Positions 11,297 to 25,500 are shown, counted from the stretch's first letter. The stretch is DNA of 64,000 nt from Balamuthia mandrillaris (GCA_031835245.1 JAVKOQ010000198.1:1-64000), one strand, 5' to 3'. Program-made: numbers and translations. The notes: generated by a model from the letters alone, not told the origin.

Positions 11297-12394
11297 ATGA
11301 GCCAGCTGCATGTTGCCCAGGGGTGGTATGGCAGTGGAGGAGAGTTTCGGCTGGAGAATCAGGTAGCGCCTCCGCTCTACCCTTTGGAAGCGTTGTGGGA
11401 ATGTGGCGTTGTTTGGTTGAGCTTGGCAACCTACTGTTTGTGCTGGCTCTGCCAACGGTTTCGAGGGGAGAAGGCAAAGGGCTTGGGTTGGTTCTACGCG
11501 CTTGCGGCGTCTTTTCCGCTGTCATTCTGTCTTCCAACGTTTAGCGCCTACTTCCCACAACTGTTTGTATGTATTCGTTTGCATCTCCTCTCTCTTGTTT
11601 GTTGAAGTGTATATCGTTTTTGTTGACTGTTATGTGCCGCAGTGGAGTGGACTTCTTGCCATCGGCATGCTGTACCTGCTGTGGCGCCAACGTCAGTCTT
11701 CCGCTCAGCGACCCCAAAAAATGCTTCTGACAGGCCTTTTGGTGATTGCTGCTCTTGCCCATCTCCTGTTGTTCCTCCTCAGCACAAACTTGCCCAAGGC
11801 CATGACCTCGCTGACCGGCCTCATCTTACTGGGCTTCTTAGCTGCCAACTACTCTTTCAACTCCTTTTCTTACTCTACGATTATGATCGCGCTGCAACCT
11901 ATTTTATATATCTGCTGTTGCTACTTTTATGCTCCACACACCACTGCTGCCGACCCCGCCACTCTTCCTTGCATAGCTTCCATCATTGCCCTCATTTCTA
12001 GCCTTTCCATCTTCCTTTCTCTTTTCACAGAGCTGTTCATCATGCAACGCGAGCAAGAAGGCAAAGCGCAAGCGTTACAGGAACAATGTCACCGCACAAA
12101 GGAGCTGCTGGATTCGTTCACCGCAGCCAACATTCGCCTTACAAAAACCAACACCCACCTTCATGGCAAGTTGCAACAACGTTCCGCCTTCCTCTCCCGA
12201 CTATTGCAAGAACTTAAACATAGAACCGAAGCTAGCTTGGGGCTTATCTCTGTGCTCGGAGACGGTGAGCTGCGCCCTGAACAACAGAGCTTTGTTTCAC
12301 AGCTCGAGCGTTCTGCTTCAGAACTCTCCTGTTTTATTGACACTGCCAATACCTATTCGAATGCATTGAACAAGTTAATTGAGTTGGAAGGTTC

Positions 12395-12438
<44 letters not shown>

Positions 12439-15270
12439 AACTTATTTTGTTTGGTTGGAATACAGCGAAACCTTTCAACCTCGAGGCTTTTTGTGAAAGT
12501 GCTATAAGTAGGATTAGCATGAAATGCCGTGGCTTTTTTGATGATAAGGACAGAGATGTTGACTTTACTTATTTTATCTCGCCGGATGTACCACAAAACT
12601 TGATTGGGGTTTGCTCTCTTCTCTTGCTCTCGTCTCTCTTTATCTCTATATCTCACTCTTTCTTCGTCGCATGGCATGTTTATCATTAGGACGAAGAAAG
12701 GCTTGGACAGATACTGGATCAACTGCTTCAAAATGCGTTCAAGTTCACCCATAAAGGCGAGGTCTCCTTGACGATAAGCAAAACTACTTTTGGAATAACC
12801 ACCGAGGAGGCTGCATCTCTTTTAAGTGAGACGATACACGACGGGCAAGCCTCAGTACCGAATGGAGAGGGACGAAAGTTGGAGGATGACGGTCCGCGAA
12901 ACCGTTCAAATTCAAGGGGGACTCTAGATGAGTTTGTATGCCTCACCTTCGCTGTAGCGGATACTGGGATTGGAGTACCTGAGTCCGTCATGGATTTGAA
13001 TCAACTCTTTGAGCCTTTACAGAAGCCTGCCCATAGAGATTATAGTGGCAATCGCATGGGTCTTAGTTTATGCAGAGAGCTGGCTCAGCTATTCTCTCAA
13101 GGGCGGATAGAGGTGATAAGTACGCCAAATAAGGGCTCTATCTTTACTTTTAGAGCTACATTTCAAATCAACCTTAACCCTCCACGTGAGGAAGGGCTGG
13201 CTATTAGCTTGGCTGGTCTTCCTGTATACATCATTGACGATAACGAAAATGTATGTAAACAACTTACCAATCACTTGAGCCAATGCGGCTGCCAAGTTCG
13301 TTCAGGTACCTATCCTAGTTTTTTGTTGGTAAGTTTGGCCTTGGTTCAATAGGCTAAACTCTCTCTCTCTCTCTCTCTCTAGCGCTGAGTTGGGCAAAAG
13401 GAGTAAATGACCTTAAGAAGGGATACTTTCGGCATTTGTTGTTGGATTACAAGGTGATTAATCTCTGATATTAGTGTAAAATACTCTTGCTGATGAACAG
13501 CTTCGCTGTGCTATCTGTTCTTTATTTTCTGTTCTCCTCTGTTCCTTTCCCTCTCAGATGCCTGGTAAAAATGGCATTGAGGTCTATCGCTTACTCCAGC
13601 AAGAATACAGATCTGTATTCCATTCCGAGTTGGCTGTAGTGATGATGTGCACTGCTTGTCAGAAAAAGGAAGTACAGGCAGCTTGTCCCTCATTGCACAC
13701 ATTCCTTACGAAACCGGTACGCCTATTTCTCGTTCTTTTGATGGCTTTAAAGTTAGTTTACTTACTCTTGTTACAGTTCAGAAAAAAGCATCTCCTCAAC
13801 TTGTTGTTGAAGTTGTCTTCATCCAACTCAGAGCATGCTGGTAGACCATCAGAGACTGTGCAGAGTGCTAGTGACGGCCACACCAGCAGAGACATCGCTC
13901 TTCCGAGCAAGCAATTGCCCAACGAACTTTCTTCGAGTGAGAACGAAAAGCTTTGTGTGTTGGTAGCAGAGGACAACAAGATGAACCAAAAAATCATAAA
14001 AATGCTGTTGGAACGGCTGGGTCACAAATGCTATACGGCATCGAATGGCAAGGAAGCGTTGGATCTTTACGCCAACACCTCGCTTGAGTTTGATGCCATT
14101 TTTATGGATTGCCATATGCCAGTGATGGATGGCTGGGAAGCCACTCGAATCATCCGACAGCGAGAAAACGCCAAGTCAGCAACGAGTCTGATCAAGCACA
14201 TACCAATCATTGCTCTGACTGCAGACGAGGCGAAGGAAACGTGTTTTGAGGCTGGAATGTCGAACTACTTGGCAAAGCCAGTGAAAAAGGATGCCTTCTA
14301 CAGCATTATTCAGGACATATGTGAAGAGAAAAAGCGGCAAATACGGACCCTAGGACAACACAACATTGAGCAAGACGAAGGGAGGAAAGAAGACAAAACG
14401 AAGAAAAAAGAAGAAAAAGAGAACAAAGTAGCTTTGTTACTCGTGGAAGATAATCCTGTATGTTAATCCTTTCCCTCTGCTCACCCACTCTCTAACACTG
14501 AAACTTAAATAGGTGAATGCTCGCATTGGTAGTCATGTACTGCGCAAACACAATTACATTGTTGACGTGGCGTCAAATGGCAAAATAGCACTGGACTGCT
14601 TTTGTGCCAACCCAGACCTGTACACATTGATACTTATGGTGGGATTTCTTTCGAGTGGGTCATTGTCCTTGGCTTGTGTCGCTCATGCTATTTTTTTATT
14701 TTTTTTTTGTTAGGATATTCATATGCCGATTATGAATGGAGTTACTTGCACCCAACTCATTAGAGAGTTTGAGGCAAGTCACGGTCGTTCCCCGGTTCCT
14801 ATTGTTGCGCTCACGGGTAGGGGCTCTTCTTTCTCTTTGTTTTTCTTCTCTTCCTCTTCCTCTTCCTCTTCCTCTTCCTCTTCCTCTTCCTCTTCCTCTT
14901 CCTCTTCCTCTTCCTCTTCCTCTTCCTCTTCCTCTTCCTCTTCCTCTTCCTCTTCCTCTTCCTCTTCCTCTCCTCTTCCTCTTCCTCTTCCCTCCTCCTC
15001 CTCCTCCTCCTCCTCTTCCTCTTCCTCTTCTCTTCTCTTCTCTTCCCTTCTCTTCTCTCCCACCTTCCCCTCTCCCTTGCTGTGGAATGTTAGTTTTCAT
15101 AGTTTCATTGCTTCCAAATTGCAGCGGATACAACAATACGGCAACGGAAAGCGTGCATTGAGGCAGGTTGCAATGAGTATCTTAGCAAACCAGTAAACTA
15201 TCAGCTGCTGCTCAACACTGTTCGGCGGTTTCTTGGCACCACCGCCGCCACCACCCCGCCCACAACCTAA
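11297..15270 (+). CDS. 7TM hybrid histidine kinase with three receiver domains and degenerate H-box
   Basis: Ten exons (11297..11566, 11643..12390, 12466..12608, 12690..13305, 13383..13453, 13558..13716, 13777..14457, 14513..14638, 14714..14816, 15125..15270) give 1020 aa. About seven hydrophobic helices lie in residues 30-220, then a coiled coil. The HisKA region follows near 272 (AFLSRLLQELKHRTE), then a HATPase (LLQNAFKFT N-box, VADTGIGVP G1-box, GNRMGLSLC G2-box). Three receivers follow: REC1 from about 562 (IIDDNE, LLLDYKMPG, FLTKPV), REC2 from about 728 (VAEDN, FMDCHMPVMDG, YLAKPV) and REC3 from about 887 (LVEDN, MDIHMPIMNG, YLSKPV). Each REC keeps the acidic pair, phospho-Asp and Lys. 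Aligning FL-x4-HE-IRTP, the phospho-accepting His is Gln and the Pro is lost. It may act through ATP-sensing or receiver relay rather than autophosphorylation. Confidence 0.9.
12398..12435 (+). repeat. CT microsatellite in kinase intron 2
   Basis: About 19 CT units just after the donor at 12391; CT is on the coding strand. Confidence 0.9.
14842..15060 (+). repeat. CTCTTC/CCT minisatellite in kinase intron 9
   Basis: About 220 bp of TTCCTC hexamers grading into CCT and TTCTC units, filling most of the intron between the REC3 exons. It produces long meaningless Ser-, Leu- or Glu-rich frames. It is the longest simple repeat in the window. Confidence 0.95.
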
Positions 15271-15505
15271 TCCTTGTTGGTGACCATTAAAAAAAACCTA
15301 CTTGAAAACAAAAGTGACCAAGGCAATACGAAATACTCCTCAAGATATTCCACGTCGTCCCGAAAAAGAAGGGAAACAACAACAGGAAAAAGACAAGAAG
15401 ATTTGTGTGCTTTCTTTTTGCTAAGAAAACTAGTTGGAGGCAGAGGGTAGCAGCTGTTCCGATTAGGCCCACAACAAACGCACACCGGAGAACAATAAAC
15501 AAACC

Positions 15506-17021
15506 ATGGAAGACAAAAATAACTCTGGTGACGAATTGCAGAGGAGAGTGGAAGGTCTTCGTAAAGATGTAGCCGAGTCCGCCGAAGAAATCATCAAGAA
15601 GGCCATACCCGCTAAAATTATGGTTTGTTGTGCCTGCTTTCGACAATGATCAAGTGCACTCACTCACTCGCTCACGGCTGATGTAGGAGCTTTCCACTCT
15701 GCTTGAGTCTGCGCTGTTTACACACAAGCTTGAAGATGTTCCTCAGGAGGTCTACGCAGGAGGCGCTGATAGCCATGGCACAAAGAAGAGGAAGCACGCT
15801 GCTGACAACAAAAACTCAGAACCTAAATCAAAAGGAAATGACACTCGAGTCCCAGCAAATGAGGTTACTTGCCCTACCTTTAGACACCCACCCATTTCCA
15901 TCGTGCTTAGCCTTTTCTTCCGCCACAGATCGTGTCGTCGTTAGTTGCTATTGTGAAAAAGCAAGCTCTTGGTACCACTACCTTGCTTATTCCTGAAAAA
16001 TTACTTGTGCTCTCAACTTAGCTCACTTGCTTTCTATTCCATTCATTCGCCAGACGTAATTGACGCCTTAAACACGGTGAAAGGTAACTTTTTGTCCTTC
16101 CTCTTCTTCAGTCAGTTCGCTAACTCGACCTTACGTAACAGTTTGGATTCAGCTGAGTACGTGTCGCGCCTTTAAAGCCTGCCTTTCTCTTACTCTTTGC
16201 ATGGACTTACCCTCATGTTGATATTTCCACATTCCCTCGCTTCTCTGCTCTCTTTGTCTCTCTGCTTCTCTTCTTGTTGTCTTCTCTTCTCCTATTTCAA
16301 AAATGGTGACTACAACAGATATACCAAGGTAGCGCATCGTTGTTTGTATTGTTGATTTATATTTTTCTAACTTTGTGCTTTTAACAGGATCGAAGATGGC
16401 AACAATTTTGGAGGTGTGTAACTTTAACTTTTTGTATTTTGGGTGGTTTATTTTGTACGTGTCAGCTTACCACTTATGCCTCTGTATGCTTGGCCGATAT
16501 TAAGTCGGAATTCAGGTATTTATATTTTGTTTCATGGTGCGTAGGAAGTGGAATGCTCATTACCTTTGCCACCAGGAAGAGTCAATTCAAGAACTAACAC
16601 GGGTGGAGGATGCTGGCTACGCCCTCATTGAGAGCATAACCAAGTATTATGTGACGAGAGGAAAACTGGTCTCGAAGGTTGTATAGGCAATTGATCTTTA
16701 GAATATGCACGTCCTGATGATAAAACCGTTTTACTCTATCACGGCTATAGGTCCTTAAGTATCCTGGCATCATGGACTACCGGCGGTCTGTTGATGAGCT
16801 GGACGAAAAAGAGTACATCAACCTGAAACTTTCCACATTGGATCTGAGGAATAATCTTGCCATTGCCTATGATATGCTGACCAAAAATATGGATAAAATT
16901 GTCAAACCCCGCACCTCACACCACATGGTACCGCTCTCTTTCATCTTGCCATTCCCGCCTGTTTTGTGCTTGGTGTTGCTGACCGCGAACAAAACAAAAA
17001 AAAAAACAGGAAATGTTCTAG
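15506..17021 (+). CDS. PSME3: Proteasome activator PA28-gamma (REG-gamma)
   Basis: Heptameric 11S cap that opens the 20S proteasome, nuclear in the gamma type. Eleven exons sum to 250 codons (249 aa; human has 254): 15506..15622, 15687..15863, 15929..15971, 16054..16083, 16112..16156, 16319..16328, 16388..16413, 16505..16515, 16576..16677, 16751..16927, 17010..17021. The basic TKKRKH segment sits where human PSME3 has its KKRR nuclear signal. The core reads WIQLN-IPRIEDGNNFGVGIQEE, then LVSKVLKYPGIMDYRRSV and DELDEKEYINLKL, nearly identical in pattern to PSME3. Exons 6 and 8 are only 10 and 11 nt; without them the frame and the conserved IPRIEDG and FGVGIQ segments are lost. The last exon is 12 nt (EMF and stop). 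Confidence 0.93.
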
Positions 17022-17550
17022 GTACTATGAGGGGTCAAATTGAACTGGTAATTTGCCTAATCTTATAACTCCGCGAGGTGGTGATTGGTTCTATTACCTT
17101 TTTTGGAATTCATAAAAACTCCGCTCATGGGAGAACCCACGAACAATCGACACAAATTTTGTTTTTTGTCTTTTTTTCTCCTTTTTTCCTTTTTCCTTCC
17201 ATTCCATTTTGCAATACAGTATTAGCAGTTTTCTGTAGCGCCCAAAGAGGAAGAGATTAACGGGTAAGTTAGCGGAGTGTTGTTTGAGCTTTGTGCCGAG
17301 TTCGCGTGAGAGGAGTGTAGTGTCTGTGATTTAGAGCGCGGCTTGGTGCATGTTTGGAGATGAGGACGCAAAAGGGAGTGTGCGGTGGAGTTTCACCAAT
17401 GGGGGCGCAAGGACGGGGTGGCGGATGACAGTTTTTTTTTGTGGGAGTGTGCGACGACTGAGTGCTATTTTTTGTTTCTCATAACTTGCAAGCCTTTTTC
17501 TTACTCGTTTCACCTACAGTTAACCCACTTAACCAACACAGAGAGAAAAG
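17022..17550. other. Intergenic region upstream of the SERBP1-like gene
   Basis: 529 bp with a pyrimidine-rich stretch at about 17157-17205 and several AG-rich pieces. Probably promoter plus 5' leader. No coding frame fits a known family. Confidence 0.5.
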
Positions 17551-18930
17551 ATGGCCACCGAGTACGGTGTCCAGACCAACAACATCTTCGATTTGCTTAA
17601 CGAGAGGCCCAATGCCACTCCACCCAAGAAGAAGGAAAAGGTTGCCGCTCCTGCCGCCAAGCCCAAGGGTCCTGGCTCTGGTTTGTATTTGTGAACCCAC
17701 CCCATCTCTTCATAGATTTGAGATTAATCTTCTGTAGCCGCCAAGGGAAAGGCAACCCCTGCCCCCGCTAAAGCTCCTCAACAACAGCCTAAGCGGGCCA
17801 ACAACGCCCCCCGCACTGGTGGCTCTCAGGCTTTCGTTTCCTCCCCAGTAACCGACCGCCCAGTTGGTGGAAAAGGTTTTGGTGAGAGGAGAAGGTTCGA
17901 CAAAGACCGCAAGTTTGATGAAAATCGTCCTCACCGTGGTCGTGTCTTCGATCGTAAGTCCGGCACTGGTCGCAGGTTTGCTTTTTTTTTGTCGCTCCTT
18001 GTTTCCCCCTCACGGTGCCTTGTGTTAATACTCCTTTTCTTCGTTTAAGCCCCGTCGAAAACAAGAAGGGTGGCAGCGGCAAGGCCAACTGGGGCAGCCC
18101 AGTTAAATCTGAGATCGAGGCTTTGCAGGAGTGAGTGTTTTCATTATTATCTCCCCAGCTGGTGATTTTAACATTTTTGTCTTTGTAGGGGCGCTGAGCA
18201 AGTCGACACCAAGGAGGCTACCCAAGAACCCAAGGCTGAAGGCGCCGAGGGTGAGGCCCAAGTCGATGCTAACAAGGGTCAGGGAGGCGAAGAGGAGGAG
18301 GCTGAAGAGAAGGTATCGTTGGTTTGACACTGTTTACAACTCGACCGCGACTGACCGTTTTCACTTACCCTGGTTTCAGACCTTGACTTTGGAAGAATAC
18401 CAAGAGCTCCAAAAACAGAAGCTCGCCAAGGTTAAGCTTCCTAAGACCCGTAAGGCTGGCGAAGGAGTCCAACCGGACTCCAAGTGGGCTGAGGCAACTC
18501 CCCTTACCAAGAAGGGAGCGGACGAAGAGGAAAACGTACGTTATCCCTATTTCGTCAGGGTCTCTTTGTTCCATTGGTTGACTCACTCCTTCCCCCTTTA
18601 TCAATTACAATGTATTAGATCGTTCCTCTCGGCAAGAAGGCGGCGCCCGCTAAGCCCAAGAAGTCCGGAAAGGGCAAGAAGAAGGAGCCCACTACCAACG
18701 CTTCTGACTTGCTGGGCTTCACCACCGCTGAGCCCAGGCGTGGTGGCGGTGGCGGTAGAGGTCGCGAGGGCGGCCGTGGCGGCAGAGGTGCTCGTGGTGG
18801 ACGTGGCGGTCCTCGGGGCGGTTCTGGTGCTGGCAGCAGCAGAGGAGGTGGCGGCGGCAGGAGGTTCGAGCAATCTGCCCCGCAGTTTGATGACCAGCGA
18901 TCGTTCCCTGCTCTTGGCAAGGCTGAATGA
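17551..18930 (+). CDS. SERBP1/HABP4/Stm1-like ribosome-associated RNA-binding protein
   Basis: Six exons (17551..17680, 17738..17975, 18050..18130, 18189..18312, 18380..18535, 18619..18930) give 346 aa. The N-terminus MATEYGVQTNNIFDLLNE is followed by Ala/Lys/Pro-rich sequence. Then comes the HABP4/PAI-RBP1 core (RRRFDKDRKFDENRPHRG, GSGKANWGSPVKSEIEAL), an acidic part, TLTLEEYQELQKQKLAKV (human MTLDEWKAIQNKDRAKV), an RGG-rich region and FPALGKAE at the end (human AFPALA). Family members bind mRNA and inactive 80S ribosomes in the cytoplasm. All landmarks occur in the family order, so the call is firm; SERBP1 versus HABP4 cannot be separated. Confidence 0.88.
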
Positions 18931-19118
18931 AGAGTTAGGCTCTCTGCTCTCCGTACAATGACGGAGCAATAAGAGTCCTGGAGGATCTTGCAGAGGGTCT
19001 CCTCTTTGCTTTCCTTCTTTTCTCTTCTGTTTGGTTTTTTGTGGTTGGACACATTAAACGATTTCTCTTCTGTTTAGAATCGTCTTTTCTGTGTCCTTGC
19101 AGGCCGTGCCGACGTTGT

Positions 19119-19158
<40 letters not shown>

Positions 19159-19344
19159 CCAAACAATCGGCTTCTTGAAGTGCATGCAAAGAAGGGTGAG
19201 AGTTTCTTCAAACACAATAGTCTCGCAAAAAATAAATAGGGAGGTGCGCGTTGACGTTAGGGGGACCGGTCTGTTCTAAGGCGGCGCCAAGATCGTTGGG
19301 TGTGGTCTGTACTGTACAACAGAGGAAAGCCATCACCAACAAAC
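18931..19344. other. Convergent 3' region with CT microsatellite
   Basis: Between the SERBP1-like and SRPK stop codons. A CT run of about 17 units lies at 19121-19155; the rest shows no coding signal. Confidence 0.6.
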
Positions 19345-21735
<2,391 letters not shown>

Positions 21736-22116
21736 CGAGGGAGGGAGAAAAAAAAAAACCGGTACCGGCCTTGGGGAAGTAGGTACCAAAAAGCTTTCCT
21801 CACCTTTCTTCTTTTTTTTTTGGTTTCCCTTCCTAAAATAACGAGGGTTCGCTGGAAATACTCCTCAGACATGGTGCGGAGCCTTCCCCCATCCTCTCCC
21901 CTTTCTTTCATTTCGGCTTGCAAGGTAGGCAGTCGATTAGACCCGCTTGTTCGCACCCTTTCTTATCCCTTTACCCCCTTTTCTTCTATTGCAGCAGAGC
22001 ACTTAGTGGTTTGTAATTGTTGTGTTCTTCGTGTTTTTTTTATCTTCTTCTTTTCCCTGTACTCCCTGCTTATCCCCACCACATTTTTGCCCATCCCTCC
22101 ACAGTAATCTCCGACA
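21736..22116. promoter_or_regulatory. Divergent promoter SRPK/RPS12 with probable RPS12 leader intron
   Basis: A donor-like CAAG|GTAGGC at 21925 and a pyrimidine-rich acceptor CCACAG ending at 22104 suggest a 180-bp intron in the RPS12 5' leader, ending 12 bp before the ATG. Leader introns are common in ribosomal protein genes. No transcript evidence is available here. Confidence 0.4.
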
Positions 22117-22569
22117 ATGAGTGACGACGAAGCTACCGTAGAAGAGACCACCACTACCACTGAGGAGACTCAGGAGGAGACTAAGCAGGAAGGACCCATG
22201 GATGTCCTCTCCGCCCTCAAGGAAGTCCTCAAGAAGGCCTTGATTCATGACGGTCTTGCCCGTGGCCTTCATGAGTGCGCCAAGGCTTTGGATCGCCGCC
22301 AGGCCCACTTGTGCGCTCTTGCTGCTAACTGCACTGAGCCCGCCTACGTGAAGCTTGTGGAAGCTCTCTGCCTGGAACACAACATTAACCTCATCAAGGT
22401 TCCCGATTCTAAGCAGCTCGGCGAATGGGCCGGTCTTTGCAAGATCGACAATGAGGGCCACGCTCGCAAGGTGGTTGGTTGTTCCTGTGTTGTTGTGAAG
22501 GACTTCGGTGAGGAGACTCCTGCCCTTAACTTTTTGATGGAGCACTTCAAGGCCACCAAGGGAGTGTAA
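22117..22569 (+). CDS. RPS12: 40S ribosomal protein S12 (eS12)
   Basis: A single coding exon of 150 aa. The acidic Thr/Glu N-terminal extension is followed by the conserved L7Ae-type fold: [72 protein letters not shown] and [16 protein letters not shown]. The best-recognised regions are all present. AATAAA lies at 22592, followed by a CT microsatellite at 22621-22667 between this gene and the convergent IF-2 gene. Confidence 0.97.
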   Translation: MSDDEATVEETTTTTEETQEETKQEGPMDVLSALKEVLKKALIHDGLARGLHECAKALDRRQAHLCALAANCTEPAYVKLVEALCLEHNINLIKVPDSKQLGEWAGLCKIDNEGHARKVVGCSCVVVKDFGEETPALNFLMEHFKATKGV

Positions 22570-22612
22570 GTTTCCTTCGTGTTTCTCTTCAAATAAACCT
22601 GGTTGGGGGTAG

Positions 22613-22620
<8 letters not shown>

Positions 22621-22667
<47 letters not shown>
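22621..22667 (+). repeat. CT microsatellite in the RPS12/IF-2 spacer
   Basis: About 23 CT units in a convergent intergenic spacer of 142 bp. Confidence 0.9.
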
Positions 22668-22669
<2 letters not shown>

Positions 22670-22711
22670 CTCCCTGTTAGCATTGAATTGGAACGAGGAA
22701 AGACGTGCTGT

Positions 22712-23381
22712 TTACTTAAACATCCAAGGGGACCTGCGCTTGTCCTCTTTGGAAGTCTTCTTTCTGTAGTCTGCAAGCTTGGCAGGCACATGGTTGATCT
22801 TGTAGCAAACAATGAGGTCACCAGGCTTATACTCCACAAACTTCCCAAGCTCCAAACCGGCCTCATACCCCTTTTGCACCTCCAGCACGTCCTCCTGGTA
22901 GTATCTGAGCGATGAAGCCCTCCCACGGAAGAGCACCTCCACAGCGCTATCCGCGTCCTCCTTCAACAAGTCTTCCTCCTCCAAAGAACCTCCCCGCACC
23001 ACTTTGAACCTTTGCCGCTTGTCAATGACTCCACGCGTCACCGTCAAGCCTGCTACCACCCTGTCCCGCTCGCTCTGCTTCTTCTTGTGGAGGCGGAAGA
23101 GCTCCTTCACCTTGGCCACTCCAACAGTTTCCTCCACTTCGCGAGGTGGCAGGTGTTGCTCTATCTTCTGCTCCACGTGGCTTACCAGTTGGTAGATGAC
23201 GGAGAAACTTTCTACGCTCACGTGATCTCGTTGGCTTAATACTAGGGCCGCTCGGTCTGTCTTCACGTTGAAGCCAACCACAATAGCTCCCGTTAAGGTT
23301 GCTGTCTCCACGTCGGACTCGTTGATGTCACCCACGCCACTTTTCACCACCTACACAAACAACCCTCATTAAACGCACGAG

Positions 23382-23441
<60 letters not shown>

Positions 23442-25500
23442 AGAATGCCTTGAGAGAAATGGGCGATTCCAAGTCTTGCAACAACTTGACAGCTGCCTCC
23501 AAGGTACCGGTCATGTCCGATTTAACAACTACTTTGAGTTCCTGCGGGATAGCTTGTGTAGTTTCTTGGGGAGTGTCTTCCTCTGCCTTTTGCTCTTGGT
23601 TCTCTTCGGTTTCTTCTTTATTGTCGCTCGTTCCTTTCTCCTCTTCCTGCTGAGAAGAGGGTTCCTCTTGTGATTCAACCGATGAAAGGGTTGTGAAGGA
23701 AACCTTCTCAGCCATCTTTTGACTCAACTGCCTCTCTGTAGCAATTCGTTTGGCCTCTTCCTCACTGTTAAGCACAATGAGTTCGTCGCCAGGATTGGGT
23801 AGTGTGGTGCCTTTGTAACCAATGATCTGAACTGGAGTGGATGGCTCTGCCTTCATGATGGAGGATCCACTGGAGTCCTTCATGGCCCTGATTCTGCCCC
23901 AGCCCGCTCCAAGCACGAAAAAGTTGTTGAGTTTCAGGACGCCGCACCGCACCAAGGCACTGATCACAATTCCTTTCCCCTGGTCTAGCTGCGCTTCAAG
24001 GACCGCACACTCAGCGGGCCGTTCCCGGTCTGCCGTTATATCCATCAGGTTCGTTTGCAGCAAAATGGCTTCTGTCAACTCATCTAGGCCTTGGTTGGCC
24101 AGTGCTGACAGCTGCACCACTTGCGTGTCTCCCCCGGAGGCCTCCAATTGTAGTCCCAACGAGGCCAACTGCTTTTTCACCGCGTCTGGCTTGGCGTTCT
24201 TCTTCTCGCATTTGTTTATGGCCACTATGATAGGCACGCCCGCCTCTTCACAGACCCGAATAGCCTCCTCCGTCTGGGGCATCACACCTTCATCCGCCGC
24301 CACCACCAACACCACCAGATCCGTTATGGAAGCCCCTCTTACCCGCATCTGTGAGAATGCCGCGTGGCCAGGTGTGTCTAGGAAGGTTATTTTCTCCCCA
24401 GAAGATAGCGTTGCTATGTTCATTGAGCTACGTTAGAGAGTGTTCACGTCATATGAAACCAAAAAAAAAAAACATAACTGAGGTACAGAGAATACGAAGA
24501 GAACGAGAAACGACAAAGAGAAACATGAAGAGGCGAATGAAGAAAGAACCAAAGAAAGAAACAAAGAAACAAACACACAAAGACAGACAGATAGACAGAC
24601 AGACAGAAGAAAGGACGTACTGCTAAATGCTCCGAGGTGTTGAGTGATGCCACCAGCCTCCTTGCTGGCGACGTTTGTGTTGCGGAGGGCGTCCAGAAGT
24701 GTGGTCTTGCCATGGTTGACATGGCCCATGACAGTCACCACTGGAGGACAACGAGGATAGTTGGGATCTCCCCTCCCAGTGTCTCTTTGCTGGCGTTCGC
24801 TCCCCTCTCCGTTCGTGTACTGCCTTCGCTTGGGAATGAACCCAAACTCATGCGCCACCATGTCCACCAGATCTGCAGGTAGCACCTCATCTGCTCGCTT
24901 TGGTTTGTACTGTGTTGGAAATGGGAGAACGAGGGAACGTAAGAAATTAAAAAGTAAAGAAGGGATGAGGTTTCATAGATGAGATTAAATAGATATAGAG
25001 AGAGAAGTGAAGAACAAACGCCTAGCCGAATGGTCAACTTCAAAATGTCCAGGGCTGGCACTCCCATCGCTCCAGACAAAATCTTGGGGGTAGCCACCAG
25101 TGGGATCTCAAACTCGGGTGGGTTCAGCGTCCGCTCCAAGAAAAGCACGAGCCGCTTTTCCTCCTTTGTGAAGCTTTTGTGTTTTACTATCCGTTTGGCA
25201 GTTCCCAGTTGAGCCGCCCGAGACATCTACACTCAAGGTGGTGAGCAAAACCTCTGGCAAAAGCACAAGCAGAAGGAGAAAAAAATACGGTACCAAATGG
25301 CTGAAATCGACAGTCCGAGAGAGCGGAGGCGGTTGCTTGCGAAATCGTTCCATGGCAGCCACGAGGGCGTCTGTGGTGGTGTAAGGACGCCGACAGCACG
25401 GAGCACTCCAACATCCTCCTCCCCCAGAAAAAGCAAACAAGTGGAGCTGGCCTCGATGATGGCCAGGGAAGCGAGAGACCTGGTGGCAAAACTTTCTCAT
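22712..25500 (-). CDS. MTIF2: Mitochondrial translation initiation factor IF-2
   Basis: GTPase that brings fMet-tRNA to the mitoribosome. Exons: 25500..25294, 25226..25020, 24909..24621, 24427..23440 and 23350..22712. The first exon is basic with no acids early on ([18 protein letters not shown]), fitting a transit peptide. An IF2N-like stretch ([14 protein letters not shown]) precedes the G domain: [13 protein letters not shown] (G1), [10 protein letters not shown] (G2), DTPGHAAF (G3), AINKCEK (G4). Domains II-IV follow, ending with [13 protein letters not shown] and a basic tail. The usual G1 Asp is Asn and the G4 Asp is Glu. The listed exons total 2330 nt, one base short of a whole frame, and the junction between 24621 and 24427 is out of phase. 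A 4-nt exon (TTAT after CTCAG near 24464) would fix it, but this is not proven. Confidence 0.9.
23389..23436 (+). repeat. GA microsatellite (CT on coding strand) in IF-2 last intron
   Basis: About 24 GA units immediately inside the donor. Confidence 0.9.

Noticed and set aside
10555-11544. Long plus-strand frame of 329 codons opposite JTB
   Set aside because: It overlaps the JTB exons on the other strand, has no domain, crosses the kinase start, and its composition changes with every JTB exon border.
14723-15196. Frames of poly-Ser, poly-Leu/Pro and poly-Glu type across 14842-15060
   Set aside because: They are translations of a CTCTTC minisatellite lying inside an intron between the REC3 exons of the kinase.
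24430-24618. A 4-nt exon (TTAT near 24464) in IF-2
   Set aside because: It repairs the frame arithmetically and has AG and GT borders, but a 4-nt match is too short to claim without transcripts; kept only as a possibility.
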